The notes under the pieces were generated by a model. The model ran no database searches and had not been told where the DNA came from. It saw only the letters and a list, made by a program, of their open reading frames with translations. From the NCBI GenBank assembly GCA_052266715.1, contig JBQPRB010000002.1: DNA of 64,000 nucleotides, one strand, 5' to 3'. This stretch comes from Jeotgalibaca sp052266715 (GTDB lineage Bacteria; Bacillota; Bacilli; Lactobacillales; Aerococcaceae). The position numbers were made by a program, and so were the translations under genes. Of the stretch, positions 49,954 through 57,920 are shown one piece after another (position 1 is the first letter of the stretch; every line of letters begins with the position of its first letter).

Positions 49954-49962
49954 ATTATACCA
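49954..49962 (-). promoter_or_regulatory. Candidate extended -10 promoter of the deacetylase gene
   Basis: On the minus strand, TGGTATAAT (49962-49954) is a perfect extended -10; the -35 is poor. Confidence 0.5.
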
Positions 49963-50053
49963 CTTTACACGTATTTAATACACTCCTTAAACAAATGTAC
50001 GCCAAAAAACATTGCTAAAAATTATAAAATAGATAAGAGTCTGGATTTGCAAT

Positions 50054-50081
50054 TTGAAAACAGGCTACAGTTTGGTAAAAT
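50054..50081 (+). promoter_or_regulatory. Promoter of murJ-rsuA
   Basis: TTGAAA (50054-50059), 16-base spacer, TAAAAT (50076-50081) with extended TGG. Confidence 0.65.
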
Positions 50082-50122
50082 GATTAAAGTGTAAAAAAAG
50101 TAAAAAAATTGAGGGTTGAATA

Positions 50123-51874
50123 ATGCCAAATTATAACAGTAGAAAAGAAAGAAAAAGAGTAGAGAAAGAAATACTCGACAAAATCCAGGATTTTGAAAAG
50201 GAAGAAGTAGCGCCTATGCCAGCAGAAGTTGCCCAACCGGTAGCAACGGGCGAAGATAAGATGGTCCAGGGAACTTTCTGGATGACGTTTGGTAGTATTT
50301 TTTCACGGTTGTTAGGCGCTTTGTATATTATTCCCTGGAATGCCATGATGGGAGTAAGTGCTGAAATGGGAAATGCTTTGTTTGCGGTCGGCTATACACC
50401 CTACCAGTTATTTCTTTCAATCGGGATTGCGGGTTTCCCCTCGGCGATGTCGAAACAAATCGCCCAGTATAATGCCAAAGGTCAATACAGTCAAGGACAG
50501 GAACTATTTAAAAAGAGTTCCTTGTTTATGATTGCAACCGGACTTGTTAGTGCTATTTTGATGTATGTCTTAGCACCGATGATTGGCGCAAATAGTCCTG
50601 GCGTATCGGTAGAAGCGAATACCTTAGTAATTCGATCTTTGGCACCCGCATTGCTGATTGTACCCATCATGAGTTTGATTCGAGGCTACTTCCAGGGCTA
50701 TCAAAATATGGTTCCCTCCGCAATCACCCAGGTGATTGAACAAGTGATTCGGGTGATTTACATTCTTTTAGCGACTTTTATCGTTATGAATGTATTCAAT
50801 GGCGATTTCTCAACAGCTGTAGCCCATTCTACCTTTGCGGCATTTGTTGGGGCGGTTGCTTCATTAGTGATGTTAATGTGGTATTACCAGAAACATATGC
50901 GCGTTTATGGGGAGGCGATTGAGGCCAGTAGTGAAAACGGATCACAGTTAAACGTCGCCAGTGCAATTAAAGAAATGGTGAAAGAATCCATTCCCTTTAT
51001 CATTATTGGTTCAGGAATCACCTTTGCCAAGTTAGTCGATCAGTTTACGTTTAAACCTATTATGGAGATGACGACAGAATTTGATTCAGAAATGATCAGT
51101 ACTCTTTATGGCTTGTTTAGTTTTAATGCGGATAAGTTGATTATGATTATCATTTCCTTAGCGGTGGGAATGGCTGCAACTTCAATCCCACTTTTGGTTG
51201 AAAATTACATCAAGGGAAATATTCAACAACTCGGGAATCAAATTAGACAGATTTTTGAATTGTTTGCTTTTGCCATGTTCCCCGCTGCCTTTGGAATGAT
51301 GGTAGTGGCTGCACCAATATATAATTTATTTTATCCAATTACAGAATTGACACCAGTAGGGATTCGCTTGTTAGCTATTTCCTCTTTGATGAGTATTATT
51401 CTTGGTGCTTTTACGATTGTATCTTCGATACTGCAATCTTTCGGCAAGCACAAGGAAGCAATCATTTACTTGGTAATAGGGATGTTAATTAAATTACTGG
51501 TTCAATATCCATTTATAGCATTATTTGGAACAGCGGGAGCTTTGTATGCGACAGCGTTAGGATTTATTGTAACGTCCGCATTATCACTCGTGAAGATATA
51601 CAAATTGGTGCCGTTTAATGTTAAAGGGACCGGTAAAATCATCGGTCTGATTAGTTTGTCTACCGGTTATATGTTCTTGATTGCTCACTTTGTAAGTCGT
51701 ATTATGGGTTTGTTTATGGTCCCAGAACGCAAACTGATCGCATTGCTCATGGTATTGATCATTGCGGGTATCGGTGGTGCGATTTATGTGTACTTATTGC
51801 TAAAACTGCGAGTAGCCGACGCTGTTCTTGGCTCACGCGTTGGGTCTTTAAGAGAAAAATTGCGAATTAGTTAA
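50123..51874 (+). CDS. murJ: Lipid II flippase MurJ (YtgP) / polysaccharide exporter family
   Basis: MOP-superfamily membrane protein, 583 aa, about 14 hydrophobic segments. A charged cytoplasmic N-terminus of about 50 residues precedes the first segment (GTFWMTFGSIFSRLLGALYIIPW). The family moves lipid-linked sugars across the membrane; Bacillus YtgP is the lipid II flippase. Identity as YtgP rests on length, opening motif and the adjacent rsuA-family gene, as in Bacillus ytgP-ytzG. ATG 50123 has a weak GAGGG upstream. A paralogue for another polymer cannot be excluded. Confidence 0.85.
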   Translation: MPNYNSRKERKRVEKEILDKIQDFEKEEVAPMPAEVAQPVATGEDKMVQGTFWMTFGSIFSRLLGALYIIPWNAMMGVSAEMGNALFAVGYTPYQLFLSIGIAGFPSAMSKQIAQYNAKGQYSQGQELFKKSSLFMIATGLVSAILMYVLAPMIGANSPGVSVEANTLVIRSLAPALLIVPIMSLIRGYFQGYQNMVPSAITQVIEQVIRVIYILLATFIVMNVFNGDFSTAVAHSTFAAFVGAVASLVMLMWYYQKHMRVYGEAIEASSENGSQLNVASAIKEMVKESIPFIIIGSGITFAKLVDQFTFKPIMEMTTEFDSEMISTLYGLFSFNADKLIMIIISLAVGMAATSIPLLVENYIKGNIQQLGNQIRQIFELFAFAMFPAAFGMMVVAAPIYNLFYPITELTPVGIRLLAISSLMSIILGAFTIVSSILQSFGKHKEAIIYLVIGMLIKLLVQYPFIALFGTAGALYATALGFIVTSALSLVKIYKLVPFNVKGTGKIIGLISLSTGYMFLIAHFVSRIMGLFMVPERKLIALLMVLIIAGIGGAIYVYLLLKLRVADAVLGSRVGSLREKLRIS

Positions 51875-51889
51875 TGAGGTGAATATTTG

Positions 51890-52618
51890 ATGCGGTTAGA
51901 TAAATTTTTGTCTCATACAGGTTTTGGAAGTCGTAAAGATGTTAAACAATTACTGAAAAAGAAAGTTGTTCAGATTAATGGAACGGTTGCCACCAAAGGA
52001 GACTTTATCCTGGACGTGAAAAAAGATGTTGTATCAGTTGATGGGGAAACTGTACATTATCAAAAGTACATTTACTTAATGTTGCATAAACCAGCAGGTT
52101 ACTTGAGTGCAACGGAAGACAATGTACAAAAAACGGTTATTGATTTATTAGATGATGAATCCCGACGATTTGAGCCTTTTCCGGTAGGAAGGCTGGATAA
52201 AGATACAGAAGGACTGTTATTAATTACCAATGATGGGGAATTAGCTCATTTTCTTTTATCACCTAAAAAACATGTGAAGAAAACGTATTACGCTGAGGTT
52301 AAAGGTGTCATGGATGAAAAGGATATTGCTGCTTTTGAAGCAGGGATTATTTTGGAGGACGGATATAAATGCCTACCAGCTTCTTTAGAAATTATCAGCA
52401 GTACAGATGAATCTTCCCAAGTGAAAATTACCATTGAAGAAGGTAAATTTCATCAGGTGAAGCGCATGGTTTTGGCATGTGGGAAAGAAGTGACTTACTT
52501 GAAGCGTTTGACTATGGGTAGCCTGAAACTGGATGACACATTGAAACAAGGAAAATTCCGTCCACTTACGGAACAAGAATTGAATGACTTGAAGGAATTT
52601 CTGCCCGAAAACCGCTAA
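51890..52618 (+). CDS. rsuA: 16S rRNA pseudouridine(516) synthase, RsuA type
   Basis: Second RsuA/RluB-family gene in the window, 242 aa. N-terminal S4 domain (MRLDKFLSHTGFGSRKDVKQ) and the catalytic Asp in GRLDKDTEGLLLITNDG. The short length, start MRLDKFLS and place after murJ match Bacillus YtzG/RsuA. RsuA modifies 16S U516. ATG 51890 follows GAGGTGA; TTG 51887 is one codon upstream. Co-transcribed with murJ (12-base gap). Confidence 0.92.
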   Translation: MRLDKFLSHTGFGSRKDVKQLLKKKVVQINGTVATKGDFILDVKKDVVSVDGETVHYQKYIYLMLHKPAGYLSATEDNVQKTVIDLLDDESRRFEPFPVGRLDKDTEGLLLITNDGELAHFLLSPKKHVKKTYYAEVKGVMDEKDIAAFEAGIILEDGYKCLPASLEIISSTDESSQVKITIEEGKFHQVKRMVLACGKEVTYLKRLTMGSLKLDDTLKQGKFRPLTEQELNDLKEFLPENR

Positions 52619-52662
52619 AAGTGTTAAACTATATACATGATTTTAAAAAAGGATGTGTCTCT

Positions 52663-54066
52663 ATGGAAATTAACTGGACAAAAGAAGTAGAAATGCGAAA
52701 AGAAGCACTTCTAGAAGATTTATTTACAATTTTACGAGTTGATAGTGTGCGAGATGATTCAAAGGCGACACCGGAAATGCCTGTTGGTCCTGGACCAAAA
52801 GAAGCATTAGAAGCTTTCCTTGAAATTGGTGAACGGGATGGATTTATTACAAAAAATGTTGATAATTTAGCAGGCCATATTGAGTATGGTGTTGGCGAAG
52901 AATTGATGGGCGTTTTTGGTCACGTTGATGTGGTTCCTACAGGAACGGGTTGGGAAACAAATCCCTTTGAACCTATTATCAAGAACGATCGTATTTATGC
53001 ACGGGGATCAAGTGATGACAAGGGCCCATCGATGGCAGCTTACTATGCCATCAAAATTATTCGTGATTTAGGTTTACCAGTTTCTAAACGCGTCCGCATG
53101 ATTATCGGCACAGATGAGGAAAGTGGCTGGCAATGTATGACACATTACCTTAAGCACGAAGAAACCCCAGCTTTTGGTTTCTCTCCAGACGCTGATTTCC
53201 CAATCATCAACGGTGAAAAAGGGAATCAATCTCTATACGTTCGCTTCCGAAATGAGGTAGCAGGCGGAAAGAATCAATTAACCAGCTTTGATGCTGGTTT
53301 AAGAGAAAACATGGTTCCGCAAGATGCGACTGTCGTATTTACAAGTTCTGAAACAGCAAACATTAAGACGGCTTGGGATAATTTCGTTGAAAACAACCCT
53401 GTTAAAGGGACCGTTACTGTTGAAGGCGATACTGTCACAATTGAAGTAGTTGGTAAATCTGCACACGGGATGAACCCAGCAGCTGGTATTAACGCCGGTA
53501 CTTATTTGGCTGTTTTCTTGAATCAGTTCAACTTTGGCGGAGAAGCAGCAAAATTCTTTAGTCTAATTACTGATTATATCCATCTTGAATTCACGGCAGA
53601 AAAAATTGGTCTGGCTCATACCGATGAAATCATGGGCGAACTAACAATGAATGCGGGTATCTTCACTTTTACAGCTGAAGAGGGTGGCCAAATCGCCTTG
53701 AATTTCCGATATCCAACGGGTGTTTCAGCGGAAGGTCTGGAAATTAATCTTGAAGCAGCTTTAAGTCAATACGGCATTACAATTGCAAAAGGTGGATTAG
53801 GCAAAGAGCCGCATTATGTCCCGGCAGATGATCCGCTAGTTAAGACACTTCTGGCTGTTTATGAAAAACATACGGGGTTAAAAGGCAAAGAGCGTTCTAT
53901 TGGAGGCGGCACATACGGTCGTCTATTGAAACGCGGTGTTGCTTATGGCGCTTTATTCCCGGATAGCATTGACACCATGCACCAAGCGAATGAATTCCTG
54001 GCTTTGGACGATTTGTTCCGCGCTACGGCCATTTATGCTGATGCTATCTATGAATTAATTAAATAA
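52663..54066 (+). CDS. pepV: Dipeptidase PepV
   Basis: M20-family zinc dipeptidase, 467 aa, cleaving dipeptides, including beta-Ala-His type substrates in lactic acid bacteria. Zinc and catalytic residues appear in FGHVDVVPTG, RGSSDDKGPSMAAYYA, GTDEESGWQC and SPDADFPIINGEKG; the late His is in SIDTMHQANE. ATG 52663 follows AAAAGGATGTG. An upstream in-frame GTG at 52621 gives an unconserved extension. With pepT it fits a peptide-using lifestyle. Confidence 0.96.
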   Translation: MEINWTKEVEMRKEALLEDLFTILRVDSVRDDSKATPEMPVGPGPKEALEAFLEIGERDGFITKNVDNLAGHIEYGVGEELMGVFGHVDVVPTGTGWETNPFEPIIKNDRIYARGSSDDKGPSMAAYYAIKIIRDLGLPVSKRVRMIIGTDEESGWQCMTHYLKHEETPAFGFSPDADFPIINGEKGNQSLYVRFRNEVAGGKNQLTSFDAGLRENMVPQDATVVFTSSETANIKTAWDNFVENNPVKGTVTVEGDTVTIEVVGKSAHGMNPAAGINAGTYLAVFLNQFNFGGEAAKFFSLITDYIHLEFTAEKIGLAHTDEIMGELTMNAGIFTFTAEEGGQIALNFRYPTGVSAEGLEINLEAALSQYGITIAKGGLGKEPHYVPADDPLVKTLLAVYEKHTGLKGKERSIGGGTYGRLLKRGVAYGALFPDSIDTMHQANEFLALDDLFRATAIYADAIYELIK

Positions 54067-54071
54067 TGTTG

Positions 54072-54101
54072 AAAGAGTCGCTAATTGCGGCTCTTTTTTT
54101 T
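54072..54101 (+). terminator. Terminator after pepV
   Basis: AAAGAGTCGC (54072-54081) pairs with GCGGCTCTTT (54087-54096), one G-U pair, then Ts. Confidence 0.9.
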
Positions 54102-54128
54102 GAGTTAGTGAATAAAAATGCGAAAATC

Positions 54129-54145
54129 ATTACAGAAAGATTACA
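54129..54145 (-). promoter_or_regulatory. Candidate WalR (YycF) box
   Basis: On the minus strand: TGTAAT-CTTTC-TGTAAT, an exact match to the WalR consensus TGTWAH-N5-TGTWAH. A third half site (TGTAAC) lies at 54154-54149. It sits about 18 bases before a possible -35 at 54164, a usual place for activation, and precedes a wall hydrolase, the usual WalR target. Confidence 0.7.
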
Positions 54146-54163
54146 AATGTTACAATCGAAATA

Positions 54164-54193
54164 TGAACAAACTTTGAAAACTATAAATATAAT
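54164..54193 (+). promoter_or_regulatory. Candidate distal promoter of the M23 hydrolase
   Basis: TGAACA (54164-54169), 18-base spacer, perfect TATAAT (54188-54193). It would give a leader of about 220 bases. Confidence 0.5.
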
Positions 54194-54244
54194 TTTGTGA
54201 AACAACAATTAATAGATAATATAGTGATTTATAATCAGCCATTG

Positions 54245-54260
54245 TGTTCATAAATGAACA
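54245..54260. repeat. 16-bp palindrome in the hydrolase upstream region
   Basis: TGTTCATAAATGAACA is a perfect dyad with 7-base arms. It lies between the two candidate promoters and may be an operator or small hairpin. Confidence 0.55.
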
Positions 54261-54377
54261 TTTCGATTTCGTTATATAGGTTTATTTTAAAAATATAAAA
54301 CAAGCCTAGCTACCACCTTTTCAGGGTTGATGCAATCAAAATGTCATATTCCCTTTACAGAATTACGATGCCATCAA

Positions 54378-54386
54378 TGTTATACT
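54378..54386 (+). promoter_or_regulatory. Candidate proximal extended -10 promoter of the M23 hydrolase
   Basis: TGTTATACT at 54378-54386 is an extended -10; no good -35. It lies 35 bases before the TTG start. Confidence 0.45.
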
Positions 54387-54420
54387 GCTCATTGTGAGAA
54401 ATGACAAAGGAGAGTAAACA

Positions 54421-55755
54421 TTGAATAAAAAGTATATAGCATTGTTATCTTCAATGGTCTTGTTATCACCACTAGTAGGCGGGATGCAAGTACAAGCAGG
54501 AACATTAGATGAACTTAACAAAGAAAAAAGCCAATTAGAACAAAAGTCTCAGGATGTTCAAAATAAAATCAATGAAAAAGAATCTTCTTTAAAGAACTTA
54601 GAAGACGAAAAAGCTAATTTGGAAAGCCGCGTCGCGGAACTACAAAAGAGTATAGATGAATTATTATTGCAACTTGAAAAACAAGAAGCTGAACTACAAA
54701 AAATCGAACAAAAGATTACTGAATTACAAGCCAAGATTGAAGAACTTCAAAACATTATTGAACAACGTACAGAGAAGTTGAACAATCAAGCTCGTGTTAT
54801 TCAAACAGAAGCTAGTATGACGGATATGGTATCTATTGTCATGAATTCTGAATCTTTAACTGATATGGTAGGGAAAATATCTACTGTAAACCGTTTGATT
54901 ACAGCCAATAAAGATATTGTTACACAGCAAGAAAATGATAAAAAAGAAGTTGAAAATACAAAATCGGCAGTTGAAGACGAAAAAGTTGCTGCTGAAGCGA
55001 TGAAACAACAAATTATTGTCAGCAAAAATAATGTTGTTTCACAACAAAATGAATTGAATCATCAAATCACGCTTGTATTGGAAAACGTTAAGTTGACCGA
55101 AAACGAGAAAAAGAAATTGCAATCTACAAAATCTGATTTAGCCGCACAAACAAGTGAAATCAGTTCAGAAATTGCAGCAGAAGAAAAACGTATCGAACAA
55201 GAGCGTATCGCCCGTGAAAAAGCTGAAGCCGATAGATTGGCTCGTGAACAAGCTGAAGCAGCAGCCGCAGCAGCAGCTGCAGAATCCGAAGCAGCAGCAA
55301 ATATGGTTGCCTCTACTGAACAAGTAGCAGCAGCACCGGCATCTTCTAATTCTGGATCAGGTGGTTTCATTCGTCCAGCATCCGGGTATATCTCTTCACC
55401 TTACGGAATGAGATTCCATCCGATTTCTGGAACATACCATTCACACAATGGTATTGACTTCGCAGGTAGTGGTGCAATCGTTGCAGCCCGCGAAGGAACT
55501 GTGGAAGTGGCAACTTACAGCCCTTCATGGGGTTATTACGTAGTTGTAAACCACGGTACCATTAATGGTAATAACGTTAAAACATTGTATGCACATATGA
55601 CTCCGTCATTGATGGTTGCTCCAGGGCAGTATGTCAGCCAAGGACAACAAGTCGGAATCATGGGGACTACTGGCGAATCTACCGGTGTCCACTTGCATCT
55701 TGAAGTTTACGAAAATGGTGTTCGCATTAACCCGTTGAATTATTTTTCACTATAA
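54421..55755 (+). CDS. Secreted coiled-coil murein hydrolase, PcsB/CwlO-type N-terminus with M23 peptidase
   Basis: Secreted protein of 444 aa. Signal peptide about 1-26 (ends QVQA). Long coiled coil about 28-275 of the PcsB/CwlO kind, then an Ala/Glu/Arg-rich linker and Ser/Gly stretch, and a C-terminal M23 (LytM/LysM-type zinc endopeptidase) domain from about 325: zinc ligands in HSHNGIDFA (H and D) and HLHLE. Such proteins cut peptidoglycan cross-bridges and are typically switched on by FtsEX. Here the catalytic part is M23, not NlpC/P60 or CHAP. The start is TTG 54421 after AAAGGAGAG. The upstream WalR-type box fits wall-stress control. Confidence 0.9.
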   Translation: MNKKYIALLSSMVLLSPLVGGMQVQAGTLDELNKEKSQLEQKSQDVQNKINEKESSLKNLEDEKANLESRVAELQKSIDELLLQLEKQEAELQKIEQKITELQAKIEELQNIIEQRTEKLNNQARVIQTEASMTDMVSIVMNSESLTDMVGKISTVNRLITANKDIVTQQENDKKEVENTKSAVEDEKVAAEAMKQQIIVSKNNVVSQQNELNHQITLVLENVKLTENEKKKLQSTKSDLAAQTSEISSEIAAEEKRIEQERIAREKAEADRLAREQAEAAAAAAAAESEAAANMVASTEQVAAAPASSNSGSGGFIRPASGYISSPYGMRFHPISGTYHSHNGIDFAGSGAIVAAREGTVEVATYSPSWGYYVVVNHGTINGNNVKTLYAHMTPSLMVAPGQYVSQGQQVGIMGTTGESTGVHLHLEVYENGVRINPLNYFSL

Positions 55756-55766
55756 TGCATAATATG

Positions 55767-55805
55767 AAGAGTCATTGTTTTCCATTAGGAACAATGACTC
55801 TTTTC
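55767..55805 (+). terminator. Terminator after the M23 hydrolase
   Basis: AAGAGTCATTGTT (55767-55779) pairs perfectly with AACAATGACTCTT (55790-55802), then TT. Confidence 0.92.
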
Positions 55806-55828
55806 TAATTAATGAGGGGGATCCTAAA

Positions 55829-56569
55829 ATGGAGAATATTACCTCTGTAAAAAATCAAAAAATTAAACAGTGGAAAAAATTACATACTACCAAAGGAAGA
55901 AAAGAATCGAATCAATACGTAATCGAAGGGGAACATTTATATCTAGAAGCCATTAAAAGTAATGTCAAGCTCAATACCATTATTGTGACCGATAAATTTG
56001 TTGACAAACTATCTGCTGACCAAAGAGACGAGGCAATCCTCGTAACCGAAGACATCATGAAGTCTTTGTCACAAACAGAGACTTCGCAAGGTATATTCTG
56101 TATCCTTGACATACCTAGACTAGAATTGCCAGATTCTTTCGATGGAAAATATGTCATTCTGGATGGAGTCCAAGATCCCGGGAATGGGGGGACTATTGTA
56201 AGAACTGCGGATGCCGCAGGTTTCGATGGTGTCATTTTTGGGAATGGAAGTGTGGACCCTTATAACGATAAAGTGGTGCGCTCGATGCAAGGAAGTCAAT
56301 TTCATATCCCCATATACCGAGGAAGTATTGCATCCATAATGGATCATTTTGAATATGTTTATGGGACTGCTCTAGATGAAAATGCGAAAGATTTTCGTTC
56401 CGTTTCAAAAACAGATAATGTTGCCATCGTGCTAGGAAACGAAGGAAACGGTGTTTCTTCTGAAGTGTTGAGTAAAACTACCCGTAACCTTTATATACCA
56501 ATTGTCGGTAAAGCAGAGTCTTTGAACGTAGCAATTGCTGGCGGTATACTCATGTACCACTTTGTATAA
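55829..56569 (+). CDS. ysgA: TrmH/SpoU-family RNA 2'-O-methyltransferase, YsgA-like
   Basis: SPOUT-class RNA methyltransferase, 246 aa. An N-terminal substrate-binding domain (about 1-95, KQWKKLHTTKGRKESNQYVIEGEH region) precedes the SpoU domain. Knot motifs: LDGVQDPGNGGTIVRTADAAG (in part), LGNEGNGVS and IPIVGKAESLNVAIAGGILMY (in part). Target RNA unknown. ATG 55829 follows GAGGGGG; earlier in-frame starts fall in the preceding terminator. The ysgA-pheS neighbourhood is as in Bacillus, here interrupted by two small genes. Confidence 0.92.
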   Translation: MENITSVKNQKIKQWKKLHTTKGRKESNQYVIEGEHLYLEAIKSNVKLNTIIVTDKFVDKLSADQRDEAILVTEDIMKSLSQTETSQGIFCILDIPRLELPDSFDGKYVILDGVQDPGNGGTIVRTADAAGFDGVIFGNGSVDPYNDKVVRSMQGSQFHIPIYRGSIASIMDHFEYVYGTALDENAKDFRSVSKTDNVAIVLGNEGNGVSSEVLSKTTRNLYIPIVGKAESLNVAIAGGILMYHFV

Positions 56570-56577
56570 TTGTGAAT

Positions 56578-56632
56578 AATGTTACAATTTGACTAAAAGT
56601 AAGTAAAAAGTCTTTTCAAAGTAACATTTTCA
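56578..56632 (+). terminator. Weak terminator-like hairpin after ysgA
   Basis: AATGTTAC (56578-56585) plus TTTGACT pair with AGTC, TCAAA and GTAACATT (56609-56628) around a loop, followed by TTTT. It has a two-base bulge and low GC. Confidence 0.5.
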
Positions 56633-56671
56633 TGTATAATAAACTTCGAACAAATAAAAGGAGCATGATGA

Positions 56672-57202
56672 ATGGAATTACAGAAATGGGAATTGGACGA
56701 AGAATTTGTATCGCATATCAGTGATTTACTAGCGTATGAAGAAGTCCAACAACTTAAAGGTATTACGCAACATTACCATAGCACTCGTTTAGATCACTCT
56801 ATTTCTGTCGCTTATCGTAGCTTCTGTATTGGCAAAAAATTTAACTGTAATACGCGCGCTATTGCCCGAGCAGGTCTTTTACACGATCTTTTTTATTATG
56901 ACTGGCGCACAACTAAATTTGACGAGGGTTCACATGCTTACGTTCACCCACGGATTGCTTGTGCGAATGCCGAAAAGCTCACGGAGCTCTCAGATTTAGA
57001 AAAAGACATCATCCTCAAACATATGTGGGGTGCGACGGTTGCCATGCCAAAATATAAAGAAAGCTTCGTTGTCACTTTAGTTGATAAGTATTGTGCTTGC
57101 GATGAAGCAATTTCTCCAGTTATTGCTAAAGCGAAACTATCGCTTTCAGAAAAATGGAATTTGGTTAAGCAAACGATTGTTGCAAATTCGATTTCTTTCT
57201 AA
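56672..57202 (+). CDS. HD-domain phosphohydrolase
   Basis: Protein of 176 aa with an HD metal-dependent phosphohydrolase fold: first His in TRLDHSISVAYRSF, the HD pair in LLHDLFYYDW, and later His in HPRIACANAEKL and Asp in LVDKYCACDE. Substrate unknown; small HD proteins act on nucleotides or related phosphoesters. ATG 56672 follows AAAGGAG. A TATAAT at 56635-56640 is a likely -10. It is a single-gene unit ended by its own terminator. Confidence 0.85.
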   Translation: MELQKWELDEEFVSHISDLLAYEEVQQLKGITQHYHSTRLDHSISVAYRSFCIGKKFNCNTRAIARAGLLHDLFYYDWRTTKFDEGSHAYVHPRIACANAEKLTELSDLEKDIILKHMWGATVAMPKYKESFVVTLVDKYCACDEAISPVIAKAKLSLSEKWNLVKQTIVANSISF

Positions 57203-57209
57203 AAACGCG

Positions 57210-57237
57210 AAAAGTAGGCTAAACTGCCTACTTTTTT
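57210..57237 (+). terminator. Terminator after the HD gene
   Basis: AAAAGTAGGC (57210-57219) pairs perfectly with GCCTACTTTT (57226-57235), then TT. Confidence 0.92.
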
Positions 57238-57271
57238 AATAAATATTATTCAAGGAAAAGAGGTGAACGCT

Positions 57272-57601
57272 ATGGAAGAAACAATGGAGATGCATTCATG
57301 CATTTGTCCGAAATTCGAAAAGACGTTCATGATATTTGGAAAAAAATGGTCAGGTCTAATTATCGAAGTCTTGCTAACGGGTGATCACCGGTTTAAAGAA
57401 ATTGCTGAGGAAATCCCAGGCGTGAGTGATCGCGTTTTAGTGGAACGATTGAAAGAACTTGAAGACGAAGAAATTGTTGTCCGTAAAGAATTGACAGATG
57501 GTCCAATAAGAATTTTATATGGCTTGACCGAAAAAGGGAAAAATTTAGAGAAGGTCATGATTGAAATTCAGGATTGGTCAAATAAATGGATTACAATCTA
57601 A
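57272..57601 (+). CDS. HxlR-family transcriptional regulator
   Basis: Winged-helix regulator of 109 aa. The family start is visible: CICPKFEKTFMIFGKKWSGLII, then HRFKEIAEEIPGVSDRVLVERLKELE (recognition helix, shown in part) and a beta wing. Two Cys near the N-terminus (C-I-C) could sense thiol-reactive or oxidising compounds, as in YodB/HypR-type members; that is inference. ATG 57272 follows AGAGGTG. No obvious target gene is adjacent, since the next gene is pheS with its own promoter and T-box. Confidence 0.9.
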   Translation: MEETMEMHSCICPKFEKTFMIFGKKWSGLIIEVLLTGDHRFKEIAEEIPGVSDRVLVERLKELEDEEIVVRKELTDGPIRILYGLTEKGKNLEKVMIEIQDWSNKWITI

Positions 57602-57603
57602 TC

Positions 57604-57632
57604 TTGACGTTGAACCGATTTACTGATAAATT
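57604..57632 (+). promoter_or_regulatory. Promoter of pheS-pheT
   Basis: TTGACG (57604-57609), 17-base spacer, TAAATT (57627-57632) with extended TGA. It starts 3 bases after the HxlR stop. Confidence 0.8.
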
Positions 57633-57639
57633 GAATGAA

Positions 57640-57889
57640 ATAGTATAAATGCACTGATGGGAACCATCTGCCAGAAAAACGAACTACAGGAAAATTTGCC
57701 GTGACTGAGAGCAAATGGACGTGGACGGCAAGATTTTCACTCCTGGAGCAGGCTTTGGGATTTGCAACTGCAATGAATAAAGACCCGGCAGTTTTGTCGT
57801 TAACGAATGAAGTGTTGTTCCGGTTTTTCGGGCAAAACAAGGGTGGTACCGCGATATCTCGTCCCTTTTTGGGGATGAGGTATTTTTTT
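57640..57889 (+). promoter_or_regulatory. T-box leader, phenylalanine-specific
   Basis: The T-box AAGGGTGGTACCGCG is at 57839-57853. Stem I is seen as CAGG...CCTG and TTGCCGT...ACGGCAA; on its 3' side the specifier loop GATTTTCA holds TTC (57736-57738), the Phe codon. The terminator is ATATCTCGTCCC (57854-57865) with GGGGATGAGGTAT (57871-57883) and a T run. Uncharged tRNA-Phe would stabilise the antiterminator and turn on pheST. Confidence 0.95.
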
Positions 57890-57920
57890 GTGCAAAATTA
57901 TAGACTGTGAGGGAAAGTTA

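Noticed and set aside
57701..57910. Plus-strand 69-codon frame in the pheS leader
   Set aside because: It covers the T-box and its terminator; RNA structure explains the sequence and no ribosome site is present.
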